DNA of 64,000 nt from Dendrophyllia cribrosa (taxonomy: Eukaryota; Cnidaria; Anthozoa; Scleractinia; Dendrophylliidae), in contig JAJLRJ010000001.1 of NCBI GenBank assembly GCA_024195265.1, forward strand, positions 60,123,289-60,187,288, written 5' to 3'. This document shows, in pieces, positions 36,052 through 48,517 of this stretch. A program made the translations under genes and the position numbers. Numbering within the stretch: position 1 is the stretch's first letter; each line of letters starts with the position of its first letter. The notes beneath the pieces were generated by a model. That model made no database searches. It saw only the letters and a program-made list of their open reading frames with translations, and was not told the origin of the DNA.

Positions 36052-36123
36052 TGTGCCAGCGCTGACTTTGAACGCTAATAACTTCAGAAGTATTTTTCAA
36101 AACCAGTAGTCACTTGGTGAGTT
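36052..36123. repeat. direct repeat copy 1 flanking an AT-rich element
   Basis: GTGCCAGCGCTGACTTTGAAC through CACTTGGTGAGTT is repeated with a few changes at 36855-36926. The copies flank a region of T-rich sequence and GATATTTAGAA units. Confidence 0.8.
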
Positions 36124-36213
36124 GGTAAGTTTTTTGTTTTTGTTTTGTTTTGTTTTTTTTTCTTTGTTTTTTGTTTTGTTTCCGGTTTTGTTTTGTTTGT
36201 TTTGTTTTTTTGA

Positions 36214-36840
36214 GACATTTAGAAGATTTTTAGATATTTAGAAAATCTCATGATATTTAGAAAAAAATTGGGATATTTAGAATTTTTGAAGGAAAAATTA
36301 TTAAAATATTTTTTTTTCCTAGCAAAATTGAGAAAGAAAGCTATTTCAATGCTAATCAGGGCAGCAATTGACAGAAATTCAAAAAAAATCTCCATATGGG
36401 CCTGCAGTAATCAGATTAAGCAGTATTCTCCATTTATAATATATGCCATGCGTGTCTAATGTTAGCGTTTGCTTGTTCAACAAAATGGCGGATGCTAAAA
36501 GGTTAAATGCAGTGAATACAGTTCCAGATGACGTACCCTCTGTAACTGTGCTGCCCTAGTCTTCTAGGAGGCTGCGCCACTACGGGTACTAAAATAAGTC
36601 CAAGGCCGAATTTATGTAAAATTGTTTAGAGTTTCGTTTCCATTTCAGATGACAGGTTACTTTTTGAGGTTATCACTGTAATATTTATGAGAATAAAGCC
36701 AGATATTTTCGATATATTTAGAACTTTTTCGAGATATTTAGAACTTTTTCGAGATATTTAGAATTTTTTTTGAGATATTTAGAAAAAAAAATTGGGAATT
36801 TCCGAAAACATATTTAGGCGATTTTGCGTGATATTTGTGT
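36214..36840. repeat. element with GATATTTAGAA repeats at both ends
   Basis: GAGATATTTAGAA-type units occur at 36214-36275 and 36708-36785. The middle includes a short ATGGCGGATGCTAAAAGG frame that stops after 24 codons. The whole lies between the two direct-repeat copies. Confidence 0.5.
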
Positions 36841-36854
36841 CTAGGCCTAGGTGG

Positions 36855-36926
36855 GGAAGTGCCAGCGATGACTATGAACGCTTATAACTTCAGAAGTATA
36901 TAAAAGCAATAGTCACTTAGTGAGTT
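36855..36926. repeat. direct repeat copy 2
   Basis: Second copy of the 72-bp segment at 36052-36123, same orientation. Confidence 0.8.
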
Positions 36927-37373
36927 TTTCTGCAATTTTTCTGCGGAAGATTTTGTTAAGATTTACAGTTCGTTCTTACACAGTAAAAACGTGGCTCCAT
37001 AAAGTTTTTCATTAATGCCCACGCATGCGCCATTATTCTTATTTGTTCAAAGGAGATTTTCCAGAATCTCTTTTGAAATAACGACATTAAGTCTTGAATA
37101 AAAGAATAAAAACTGCCGCCCACCTAAGCGCATGCCTGCGATAGCTAGTTTGACATTGATTTTGATTTTCTGCAATTTTCTTCGATGAGATCTTTTCCAA
37201 ATTTTCACATGATATTAAATTTGTCCTACGGAATCTATTAAAGGCGCAAAATAAAAGAAGAAACAATGGCCGTTTCTTTTTCTTTTTTTTCTGTTTGCAA
37301 ATTTACATTTTTTTGGCTGATAACGGTCTCATAAATTTTCCTAATTAACGGCCACAAAGTATGACTCAAATAG

Positions 37374-37915
37374 TTTAAAGTGCCACTATGATCAAAAATA
37401 TACATTTTCTGTTCTCTTCTTATTTTGAAAATATAAGTACTCTTTACTTACCTTACGAAGTTTCAAGTCAAAACTCGTACGGGAAGTGCCATTAGTTTAA
37501 CTTTACATTTCGAATTCGGCTTGCCGCCATTACTCAATTCAAAAATGACCGGGACCGAACCCTGAGAGTTGGATCGAGTTGGCCTAAAGATTTTTGATGT
37601 CAATGACTTAACACGTTCCTTTTGGCTTTTTTGTCTGTGACCCGGAGGGAACCGCGTTGAGTCATTGACGTCACAAATCAAGTCACGTGTACCAGATTGC
37701 ACACCAGTAGAACGTGGGCTCGGATTTATGAACGAAGTAATGGCGGACGGATTTTACGTGATTTTCGTGGGTTTTCGGTCAGCTATTTCTGGGCTGTGTA
37801 AGAATATATCAATCTAAGTTATAGCAGTTTACATTTGTCTAAACCTATTAGATACATTTGCATTAAAAAAATCGGAAAAGAAATACAAACATTTTCGTCG
37901 TAGTGGCACTTTAAA
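37374..37915. repeat. MITE with TTTAAAGTGCCACTA ends
   Basis: Ends TTTAAAGTGCCACTATGA and CGTAGTGGCACTTTAAA enclose 542 bp. The minus-strand 79-codon frame inside is not supported. Confidence 0.85.
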
Positions 37916-38211
37916 CTTTCTGCCAAATGTTTAATTACAGAATTTCAATCAAGGAAACGCGAGAAATCTCAAGAGAAAGCTTTCTATAACATCATAGAAT
38001 AAGAATTCGCCAAGATCAACATTTCAGCATAGTCGTACGTGAACTATCGAACACAAGCTGATTTTCTTTAAAGAACAGTACTATTCTCACTCTAACTTTC
38101 ACGGTAGTCGTTACAGTTAAGCCCAGATTAATTTTCATGTGTTTCACAAAATGTTTTCTCAATTATTTGTTACAAATCGAAAGTGTGAGCCGCCTAGGGT
38201 ATTCTATTCTA

Positions 38212-38689
38212 GGGGGGGGGGGGGTCTGACCTGACCGCATGTAATTTTCAGTTAGATGGAATACTATTATTCCGTACTGTTTTATTTAGCGTATTACCGA
38301 GAACGTAATGTATCTAAATTCCATTTCATTTCATTTCATTTCATTCATTTCAATTAATGCGCAAAGAATACCATTTTGGTAAACAATTCTAATACCTCTT
38401 CAAATTCGTTCTTCATTTTATCCAAATGTAAATCCAAATGCCTCGATTTCCATTTCCTTATTGCTATTTCCTTATTATTATTTGTCACTTAGTAATACCG
38501 TAATAGTATTCCATCTAACTGAAAATTACATGCTCCGTTCAATTAAAAATTTACACGACAAGCTTCATACTAGTTTGAAATTCGCAGCAGGGTATGCGGT
38601 CTTATTTAGGGGCCGTCGACATATTCACAAGTTCCCCGCTTAACGTCTACTGGACGTTAAGGTCAGACCCCCCCCCCCCCCCCCCCCCC
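38212..38689. repeat. element bounded by poly-G and poly-C ends
   Basis: It begins with 13 G then TCTGACC and ends with GGTCAGA then 22 C. An internal inverted pair (GTAATTTTCAGTTAGATGG at about 38240 and its complement at about 38505) and an ATTTC microsatellite (38321-38352) lie within. Confidence 0.7.
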
Positions 38690-38802
38690 GTTATGCTCTG
38701 TTGACTCCATACAAACCTTTCTAATTTTTGCCTTGGTTCATTACGTAATGAACCAAGGCAAAAATTAGAAAGGTTTGTATGGAGTCATCAGAGCATAACG
38801 GC
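38689..38802. repeat. near-perfect 56-base palindrome without spacer
   Basis: Arms starting CGTTATGCTCTG meet at GGTTCATTAC|GTAATGAACC with only one or two mismatches. Confidence 0.92.
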
Positions 38803-39373
38803 GCCAATATCTCACCCCCAAATTACAATAAGATGCTGATTTTTGGCAAGCGGGCATTTTTCGTCATGCCCTTTCCGAATATCTAATCAAATCCCATAAT
38901 TTCACAAGTGTGACGTCACACTTCGGTACTCTATACAGTTTGCGAGACTACTGATGTGTGAAACAACAAAGTAACATTATTTGTAAATGGGCTTTAGAAA
39001 TATTTAAAAAGACTGACAGTTCCTCGTACCTGTTTTGCTAAAACATCTTTGTGTCCACTTTGTGCCTTTTCACGGCTCTCTTCTACGATTAAAAACTAAC
39101 AATTTCGTACTTGCTCCAAATGCCCCCGCGTTAACGTCCAAATCTCGGCTCTTGCCCGTAAGGATCGAAAACGCTCCGTCGACGACCCATTTGGCGAATC
39201 GCTCGTATTTTGTCCAAAGATGGGTGATTGCTTCTTAGATTGCTTTCTTTCAGAAATTCGCGAAAGTTTGAATGAGCAGTCAAAGTTTCGTTTTTCGCTC
39301 GATCATATGCACAAAACAAGAGGCTACACTGGTAGCCTATACTCATGCGCTTGCAAAAGAAAGTTTTATTATA

Positions 39374-39571
39374 CTTCATGGTGGGTTTTAATTTATGCAC
39401 AGCAAAGGATCCGGCACTTATTTAGAGTTTTAATGGTTAGCTTTTATTTACTGTTATGGGTAGTGATATCCATATAACAGTAAATAAAAGCTAACCATTT
39501 TAAAATAAGTTTTTAACCCTAAATAAGTGCCGGATCCTTTGATGTGCATAAATTAAAAACCACCATGAAGT
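39374..39571. repeat. foldback element of about 200 bp
   Basis: Arms of about 90 bases from ACTTCATGGTGGGTTTTAAT pair with the reverse complement ending CCATGAAGT, with an 8-base loop near GTAGTGAT. Confidence 0.88.
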
Positions 39572-39660
39572 TTACGGTTTATTTTAAATGGGTCACGCAC
39601 CCCTTCCCCTTCAACGAATTTTGCGTGACGCACTAAAGAATGCGTCAAGACACGTTTTTT

Positions 39661-40112
39661 GTACTCGCCGTGAAAATTTAATTTATTGATTCCTGATCAA
39701 ATCCACACTCGTCTAATATTTCCCAAAAAGTGACTTCCTTCTGTTACATTTGAAAAGACTACTTATAAAAGCAATGAAATCAGTAAACGACTGGGCTATT
39801 TTTCAATTTAAATTTTAGCAATTCTCAAAAACAGTATTACGCAACCGTCTGTTGACAACAACAACAACAACAAAAACCTTTATTAGTTAGTTATTATAGA
39901 GTTTATAATACTGGCCTGCAGGTAGCAAAAGCTAATCTTGGCAGGCCAGTGAACAACTGTACTCGCTTTGAATATTTAATTTATTGATTCCCGATGAAAT
40001 ACACACTCGTCTTTTATTTCCCAAACCATGACTTCTTTCCGTTACATTTGAAAAGACTACTTTTAAAAGCAATGAAATCAGTAAACGACCGGGCTATTTT
40101 TTTAATTTTAGC
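39661..40112. repeat. direct duplication of about 155 bp flanking an insert
   Basis: Copies at 39661-39829 and 39959-40112 share AAAAGCAATGAAATCAGTAA and neighbouring blocks. The 130-bp middle contains an AAC microsatellite and a hairpin CTGGCCTGC / GCAGGCCAG-like pair. Confidence 0.8.
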
Positions 40113-40775
40113 GAGGCGACGCGTGTGAAGTTAGAACTAGAAAATTAGGTCTTGTTTTGTTTACATAATACATTATTACGACTGAATTTTAGCACGTTTT
40201 ATAAACATTTCTCCAAAACTAACGAGAACACAAACAAAAAGTCAATCACAAATTGATATCAACATAAATTCCCATCGAAAAATCTAACTTATTCTACGGT
40301 AAAGTACCTCGGCTTGACTCGGCTGCTTGAAAATTCTCCGCTTCTTCGAAAAAAAAAACAGCCCCGCATTGAAAAAATGTATGAAGTTCCTCGAAGTAAG
40401 ATTTGGTCGCTTAAAGCTCTCCTTTTTCTCCACTACAGCGGCTTCTGAGTATTCGTTAAAGCCTTCTCTTTTCATTTTAAATATTTTAAATGTGTGTTAT
40501 TACTCCGATAAGACAAAACTATGGTTTTAAATACCAAGCACATGCTGAGCGCGGCAGCCATTTTTGTAGAATTTGTATGTAACCTGACGACAAGTGCAAA
40601 TTAATCCCAAATTGAACGAGAAAACCGTATGATTACTTATTAATAATTATACATGAAAAAATTTGAATTCATTTTGTTTGGATTTTTTTTTTTTGCATAA
40701 TTTTTTATTGGAAATTTTTTTTTCTTTTTTTTGGCAATAAAGAAGAAAAAAAAATTATTTTTTTGATTTGTAATT

Positions 40776-40836
40776 TGCACTGGTGTTACACTTTTTGCAC
40801 TGGTGTTACACGTTTTGCACTGGTGTTACACATGAA
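40776..40836. repeat. 20-bp tandem repeat, three copies
   Basis: TTTGCACTGGTGTTACAC is repeated three times in tandem. Confidence 0.9.
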
Positions 40837-41929
40837 CTGCACTGCTCTTAGCCAATCAGAATCGAGTAATTTTTTCATGTTTATTATTAGCTCTGTTATT
40901 GTTATTTCTTTCGCGGGATCGAGACTATTGTTTTTGTCGTGCAATGCATAATGGTCATTGCTGGGTCTTTAAACAAACATTCTCTTTTTTTACACAGTGA
41001 TTGGTCTACATTTTTTAAGTAAATTGTGAAGGAATTGTTGATCTGATTTAGTTCGGCTGACGCGAGTTTTTTTTTAAGCCATTGGTTTATCATAAGCGAT
41101 TATTATGATTCATGTCAAACATAAAGCAATCAAAACGTGGCAGTGACACCACTCACCTAGTCAGTTGATTTTTTAACATTTTATGGCGTCATTTCTGTGG
41201 TAGATATGAAAAAAGTCCATGGAAAAATGCGGATAATTTGTTAATTTTCAATAGGATCCGCTGATTTTCAATAGGATCCGCTGATCCTGTGTATGAGGGT
41301 GACTGAGTGGCAGTTTGAGCAATGAAGTGAGTTGATCAGTTGTTTGAATTGCGTGCTTGCCGTTGACTCATTGAGTTTTTTTTTTTTTTGTAACAATAAA
41401 AAAGAGCGGTCGTCAGAGATGTCAGTGATAAAGATGACGTAAAAGACGGGTGAAAAAACAATGTCACTGACTGATCTTCCAAAGATTCCCAGAGAAATAA
41501 AATCATAACCACAGTTTTCATACAAACATCCAGTTGTTTATTGCTGTTATTGTTTCAGGCGGGAGGCGATACTTAAGTACAATCCCATCTCTTAAAGTAT
41601 TGAAATAAACAACAAACCGATTCAGTTTTTACAATTTAATTGACACGATACTATTATAAAACAGATTGCTAGCACTCATAATTATCGCCTGACTATACAT
41701 TGTTCTTGGACCCAATTCTGTTTTATTAGGTCGGAATGGATTTCAAGTAGATCATCCACACTCGCCGAGCAACTGCTTAATTCCTATCATTGAGTACAAA
41801 ACTCCAATGTTCGATGTACTTCTAAAGTTCGTTTCTTTTTGCAAACTACAATTTTGACTCTCCGAATGAGATAAGACTTCACGTTCAAGCTCGCTATAAG
41901 TTCGAGCTTGGTCAAAAAAATATGCGGGA
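40837..41929. other. gene-free stretch
   Basis: A 20-bp direct repeat (TTTTCAATAGGATCCGCTGA) occurs twice at 41248-41285. A minus-strand frame at 41268-41525 has no recognised domain. Confidence 0.35.
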
Positions 41930-42200
41930 CACGCCTGACATTCAACATTTCATGCCGGGCATGGGATTGAGCCAACTGTATATTTCATGCCCGGCATGGA
42001 TAAAATGAAGCTCAATCTAGATTTCATGCCCGGCATGAATAAATTAAAGCACAGTTTAGATTTCATGCCGGGCATTCCGGATTGAGCCAACTCTTGATGC
42101 CATGCCTGGCATGAATAACATGAAGCCCAATCCAGATTTCGAACCATGCCGGGCATGAAATTTAGCCAACTCTAAATTTCATGCCCAGCATGAATTTTTT
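41930..42200. repeat. array of CATGCCCGGCATG palindromes
   Basis: About seven copies of TTTCATGCCCGGCATGAA-like palindromes recur every 35-45 bases, separated by related AT-rich spacers containing ATTGAGCCAACT or ATGAAGCTCAATCTAGA. The palindromes are better conserved than the spacers. Confidence 0.88.
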
Positions 42201-43639
42201 ATGCAAAGTGGCATGAAGCGAATTATTTCATGTCCTTGAAGCGACTTTTCAGGACACGATCTAAAATAATAATTTCTTCATGCCCAGAGTGCGAAAATAT
42301 ATTCTTGCTGGAAAATTCACCAAAATGGGTTGGTCATTAAGTGATCTGGGCATGTAAGGAAAATGGCCATGTCAGACAATATCTTTTTCGTCCGTTGTCA
42401 AAACAAATTTTAGTTTCTAAGCCGTTAATAACAATATTTTTATTAAATGATTATGTTAAAGCTAATAAAGCGTTTGGGTTCCCTGTGCGACCGTAGTTTT
42501 TTATCAGTGTAATTTTAATGAAATGGAATGTAATGTTTTGACCCGTTTTACCTCTTAGTCAAAACTCTTTAATCTCAAATGCAATTTTTCTGGTGAAAAT
42601 TGGTCTCCAACCATTACCAGTAGTTTTTACCTGTGGCTTTTTAGTGTAAAAATTTGGCTCAGAATAAATATGCATTAGTTCAACAAACGTTTAAAACCTC
42701 AATTTAGGCATACTAACTGTGATTTTCTCCAACAAATATTTTACTTGGAGTCAGGTTTTCTTGTTCAGCACGGAATTTCACATTTCTTCCGTGCTAAATA
42801 GGCATTTCTTGACAAAATTTGCAATTTTGGAAAAATACATTTTAGTTTGGAACACGTTCTCACTCCTCAAAAGTCAACTGGCAAATACATAAACAAATGA
42901 ACTTAGCTACATAGCATCTCAAAATTAAATTTCTTATACTTCTAGTTGAACTACAGTAGAACCCCGCCATACAATCACCCTGTAATACGCCCCTGCACTA
43001 GCTCGTTATTTCAAGCACCTTTTTTCGGCCAGAACGAAAAATAGGAGGCGCGGTTGAAACCTTTTTATTCCCAAAAGAGCGCAAAACAAAACGTTTACGT
43101 AAAATCCATGGTGTCATTTCCTACCATACTTTCAAACAAACAACGCTACAAAAAAAACTGCGCGAGAGCTTTTAATAATTTGAATGGTCATGCTTTTTAT
43201 CCACAAACTCAACAGCTAGGACCAGAGAGAAAAATATAAAAATAAGACTGCGGCTTAACTTTAGGATACCCTGGGTACCAGAAGTTTTTTCGTAGAACGC
43301 TTTTGTGAGCAGTATGGGTCAGCCGGACGCCAATCAAACGACGCAGCGTGAATTTCAAACGACACATAAGAAGCGTGCAATCGTAAAAGAGCTGAGAGCG
43401 CGAGAAAAGCCTCCGGCACCGAGGGTAACTTCAGGAGTAAAAAAGGTTACATCTCCGTGAGACCAATTCCAGACCTCAGTTTAGGAAAAATACTGCTGCA
43501 GTTATTCGGAATACAAAGCGGGGTATAGTTGACACTTGAATCTTTTACATGACTTACCAAGCTTTGATGCCAGAAGAAGGGTGCTGAATAGATGAAGATG
43601 AAATTCCTTCCAAACAGCGGTCGCGAATAACAATGAATA
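42201..43639. other. gene-free stretch
   Basis: No supported gene. A repeat end CCCTGGGTACCAGAAG at 43270 resembles the element at 48346. A donor-like CAAAGCTTG|GTAAGT exists on the minus strand near 43556 without a convincing exon. Confidence 0.35.
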
Positions 43640-43849
43640 AGAGACCTTGCAATCCACGATATTTTACATCGCCATTTCGTGCTCGTAGCTGATGTTAAAA
43701 TGTTAATTTATAGTTAACATTTTCTAAAATAACAGCAGTTGTGTTTGTTTTTAATTTTTCTTAGTTTCACCAGCCGTCTGAAGTTGCCAATTTTAATCAG
43801 CTACGAGCACGAAATGGCGATGTAAAATATCGTGGATTGCAAGGTCTCT
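43640..43849. repeat. MITE with AGAGACCTTGCAATCC ends
   Basis: About 55-bp perfect terminal inverted repeats (AGAGACCTTGCAATCCACGA and onward) enclose a 210-bp unit. Confidence 0.93.
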
Positions 43850-43997
43850 GTTGATGGGCGATTTTCATGTTATCTTTACAGTATTGAAATTCAGCGGATG
43901 ACATGTAAGTCCTTTTGCCTTTTCAACGACTGAATCATATTCGAACCCGGCGTTGTCGATCCTGTGGACAGTGACACCATCCGAAGGAGAACGATCG

Positions 43998-44113
43998 TCT
44001 GGGGACAATTCAATAAAACTTTTACAAGTGTAGATATTGTTTTCAACCTCTGAAACAATGCATGGCTACTCTTGTAAATTACACTTGTAAAGTTTTATTG
44101 AATTGACCCCTGG
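43998..44113. repeat. MITE copy 2, CCAGGGGTCAATTCA ends
   Basis: Second member of the family at 34725-34854, with inverted ends CTGGGGACAATTCAATAAA and TTTATTGAATTGACCCC. Confidence 0.88.
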
Positions 44114-45019
44114 ACGTTAAACTTTTGTTTCGTTTTTGACGAAAATGAACAATTTATAAAACGCAAACATTTAAAATCGCATCCACGCGGAGACAGTGAC
44201 AAAGTTCAACTTAAATATTCGTGTTTGATACTTGAGTAATTAGAAAAAGAAAACTATTTGTTCTAGTAGAAGTAATGTTCTTTTGGTCTTACTGTGCGAA
44301 TCCAAAAACCGTGACATTTCCCATTGTGCAACAACCAATCAGAAGCGACTCGAAACCGCAAGAAACCCAAACAAACGGTTAGTCACGAAACCACGCTTCT
44401 CTGTTTCCTTGCAAACGAATCGTCGCCGCCTCGCTGTAATTTTTTTTATTGCTAGTTTACCTTCCGTTTTTCTTTGTAAATGAAGCAGAAATCTGAGCGA
44501 TTTTTCTGTAACGGCGAAAAACCAGACAGACGTTTAGCTATACGTTTGCCCCATGCTCAGTTGTCGCATTCATCGGTTTGTCAGTGTTGTACACAACACT
44601 TGTCCGTCGCGGCCGTATCGCAAAAACATTTAGCGAAAAAGCCGGACAATAACACATGACAGTTCCTGAGGATTAGTTTCCCTGGAAAAAGTGAATTTTC
44701 GAAAAAGCTACTGAGCGAGGACAAAATCGGCTGTTTCGGCGAAGCGGCTCGTGCAATTTTGAGCTTTTTGAAAAACTCACTCGTGCAAATTAATCCCTAA
44801 TTGAACTCGAAACTGTATGATTACCTATACATATCGGCGGCCCATTTTCACTTTTCTCTTCGCGTAAGAAAACTGTTATAACAGGTCACGTGATGGAAAC
44901 ATTCCACACATAAAGCAAACACTAATTTAAGGACATCAAGTTTTATGTTATTACCAAGTTTGAGGATGTTTATGTATATCTTTTTAAAGTTATGACTCTT
45001 GACGAATTTTATGCAAATT
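44114..45019. other. gene-free stretch
   Basis: No coding or repeat border recognised. Short frames at 44283-44483 and 44848-45033 are unsupported. Confidence 0.35.
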
Positions 45020-46470
45020 AAACTCTGGACCATGCCTTAACATGCTTGAGAGGAAGAATATTTATTTATGAGAACTGTTTTTCTTCTTTTTATCGTTGCA
45101 TATTAATATAAACAGCTGAAGTGTTTCAAGTTGGATTGAGACGTAAATGCTGTAGAGTGCTCTAATCAGTAACAATTGGTAAGAAATATTTAAAGAATAA
45201 AAATGTTTATTATAACAGGCATTGGAGAAATAAAATACAGTGAACCTCTCCAATACAGACACCAAAGGGACTGAGCCAAGTGTTCGAAGAGGTTTCCATA
45301 GATACAGTATGACGGAATTTTAAAAGCCACAAACCTGTGTTACTCTTAGCCTTTAACGTTTGTTTCTCTGAGCACAACTGAATTACATCTTTAGTAATCA
45401 TTGTAGTATTGGAAAGTGGTCAAAAATAAAAAAATCTCTGACTAGACTGAAAGAGGTGACAGAAAGACAGTTTTCTCAGCTGTCTGAGTAACTATGATAT
45501 ATATACAGCTGTATATAGATAGCCTGTTGGATGAGGCGGCTGTACACAGGCTAATTAACTCTTTACCTCCCAAGAGTGCCAAAAATCAAAATTCGAGAAA
45601 ACTTCCAAATTTCATTTTATGAAACGTTGAAAAACAAATGGTACCATGCAAAAGTACTGCTGAAGAGGTTTCATTTGAATGGTCACACCATAGGATTTCG
45701 TCCACAGACTTTAAAGTTAGAACTACACTACATGTCTCCATAAGTGACTCTGGGAGCGAAAGGGTTAAAGATAGGCTCCCTTTGGGGAGTATGTGTCTGC
45801 TGCACGATGCAAAAGTTTTGGACGGTTAATTTGACCTTTTTTATTTAGAAATTTTGGAGTCTTTCCTTTTTTGGTGGGTAGCAATAATATTCTTAATCCG
45901 CGCGGCTGTCACACGCGACCTTTGATTGACAGTTAAATGACAGAAATGAAGAATATACTTAATTTATGGGCTTTTAGATAGATAGTTGAGTAATTGGTTT
46001 GTTATAACTGTTTTCTTGAGAAAGAATGTTTATTTATGAGAACTGTTTTTCTTCTTTTTATGATTGCATAGTAAATAAATACTTGAAATACCTGAAGCGT
46101 TTCAAGTTGGATTGCGACGTGAATGCTGCAGTGCTCTAATTAACAATTGGTTATGTAACAGGTTTTGAATGAAATAAAGTTCAACCTCTCCAATACCCCC
46201 TCTTCAAGGGGGTCTACCCCCTTTTTATCTCGTGGGCAAATAATTTTTATTCTATATTCTCATCAATTGTTAATTATAGCACTCTGCAGCATTTACGTCT
46301 CAATCCAACTTGAAACACTTCAGGCTAAGACAAAGGCTAAGAGTAACACAGGTTTGTAGGTTTTAAAATTTTGTCATATCTTTGGAAACCTCTACGAACA
46401 CTTCGCTTCGTCCCTTTGGTGTCTGAATTGGAGTGGTTCAACGGTATTTCATTTCTCCAAAACCTGTTAT
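45020..46470. repeat. three related repeat copies, two direct and one inverted
   Basis: A block containing TTTATTTATGAGAACTGTTT and TTTCAAGTTGGATTG occurs at 45060-45180 and 46030-46120. Its inverted form (CAATCCAACTTGAAACACTT) occurs at 46300-46325. ACCTCTCCAATAC and CACCAAAGGGAC blocks accompany them in both orientations. This looks like nested copies of one inverted-repeat element. Confidence 0.7.
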
Positions 46471-47091
46471 TGTGTCAGTAATGGTGATAAATACCCTCGT
46501 ATTCTTCGTCGGTAATTTAAAATTTATATGTGTGCCAAAACGTGACTGACTTACAACAAAGCCGACAGGCACTGCATGCAATCGAAAATGATGCGGTAAT
46601 CTCGGGTTCGCCAGTAAATAGGAATCTCACATTTTAAACCTTTTGATATCGGAGTATCGCATGAATACAGCCAGAGTTCTCACAAAGCTACCACATATCA
46701 ACGAGCGCTTTTCTCTCGCGACCCACGAAATTGAGTATCACGCGCGCCAACAAACCGCCAGTTCCTCAGGCTGTAGGGAGTATAAGCGAAAAACGAGGGG
46801 GGAGGGGGAGGGGTGAGGTACGGGATTTTTTTATTATTATTATTTTTTATTAGCTTCGCCAAATCAAGTACATATAAATATACACCAAAAAAGAAAAAGA
46901 AAAAAAATGAGAGAGGCAGGGTATCCGCAACAGCAATAGCCAATTACTGTGTGCCCAAGTCTTAAGATAAATATATGAAATTAATTTTAATTTTACGTTC
47001 AAGTCTCGGCGAGAATCGGATTTTACCCGACTATTGAATAGTCTAGGCGAGTACAGGACTTTATCATTCGATACCCGTCTATTAACCCTCG
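46471..47091. other. gene-free stretch
   Basis: Contains a GGGGAGGGG purine tract, TTA microsatellite (46834-46850) and A-rich DNA. No gene seen. Confidence 0.35.
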
Positions 47092-47683
47092 GACGTACAG
47101 AGGGGCGGGGGGTGGATGCAATCCCCCCTTAAGGTTTTTCTCCAATTTTTTCAAGACCATTTATGATTATCACATACCGTCTTCAGTAGCTGTTCGTTTA
47201 TCCTTGAGACAAATTTTGTAAAGGTTGGCGACAACCGGTTTCTATGGTAACGAAATATGACGTCATAAGTAGCACGAGGTCAAGCCATTTTTCAATAAAA
47301 ATGCGTATTTTTCACCTTTTTTCGGCGAAAAACATAAAATGCTACAAAAAAGCATCAAAATGTTTAATTGTATGTTATTTTGCAACTGTAGCAAAAATAT
47401 TTGCAATTTCCGCATTTTCCCGTTAAATTTGAATTTTTTAGTAAAATCCAAGATGGCGGCCACCTTAGCGGCCATTTTGGATAACGTCACGGACCCCCAG
47501 CAGCGCCACAACCTATAATATTTATCTTATCTTGTAGAGCACGTCACAGGATATCTATTTGACGTAAAATATTTTCAAAATATTGCAACATCACAAAAAC
47601 CCAAGGGTTGGGGTTACAACAACCTCCCCTCCCCCCTTGTACCACGGTGGGGGTATAAGTTTGCGTGTACGTCCGAGAGTTAA
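47092..47683. repeat. 592-bp element with TTAACCCTCGGACGTACA ends
   Basis: Terminal inverted repeats TTAACCCTCGGACGTAC and GTACGTCCGAGAGTTAA. The interior carries AAGATGGCGGCC, a YY1-type site, and no supported gene. Confidence 0.82.
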
Positions 47684-47958
47684 CCCACAATGGTCTGTTT
47701 TATTAGTCGGGCTCTTGGCTATGAGCCATGCGCCCAACTTATAAATTCGGTTTATAGCCTGAGGCTAAGTGTTAGTGACGTCATATTAGTTGATATAGCA
47801 ATATCAATCAAGGTTATGGATGAATTAGTTCACGTTTTTGCACAGGGAGCCCACACAAACTGTGTGACCGTTGTTCGTATTTTTAAAGTCTGATCTCGTC
47901 TCTCATTGGCTTTGGCGAACAAAGAGTTTTGGCACCGTGTCGGGCTCAGTCACGCTCT

Positions 47959-48062
<104 letters not shown>

Positions 48063-48345
48063 CGTGATAAATTTTTGAATGCTCATTGTTTGACCTCATC
48101 CAATCAGAATGGAGCAGTCGGCGTGACGGTTCGTGACTGGCACAAAAATTTCCCTCGGATGCTCGAAGGTTCGTAAGCTGGAAATCTCTATTTCAGTTCG
48201 ACGGCTAGCGCTTGGCGTTTTGAACGGATTTTCGATTGAATGGTACGAGAAGATTCGTAAACATCTCAGCTTGCCTGTTGCTTGGTTTGGAAGTGGGAGG
48301 ATGCGAATTTCGGTGTGAAAATCGGCCTGGCGCTGGAGCGGTTCT

Positions 48346-48517
48346 ACCCTGGGTGCCAGAGGTTTTTATTTTTTTAGTGGAAACGGCTAGTTTGAGCGGC
48401 GAAGCCGCGACAACGAGGCGCAACGCGCTGAGAAGTCCGTCTTGTGAGCTTCTTCTAACCGTTTGTACGGTTAATTCCACTCATGATATTCAGAGAACGG
48501 ACCTCTGGATCCAGGGT
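48346..48517. repeat. foldback with ACCCTGGGTGCCAGAGG ends
   Basis: Ends ACCCTGGGTGCCAGAGG and CCTCTGGATCCAGGGT are inverted. The left end is related to 43267-43285. Confidence 0.65.

Noticed and set aside
41930..42200. CRISPR array
   Set aside because: The spacers are related to one another, repeats vary, no cas genes, and the DNA is eukaryotic.
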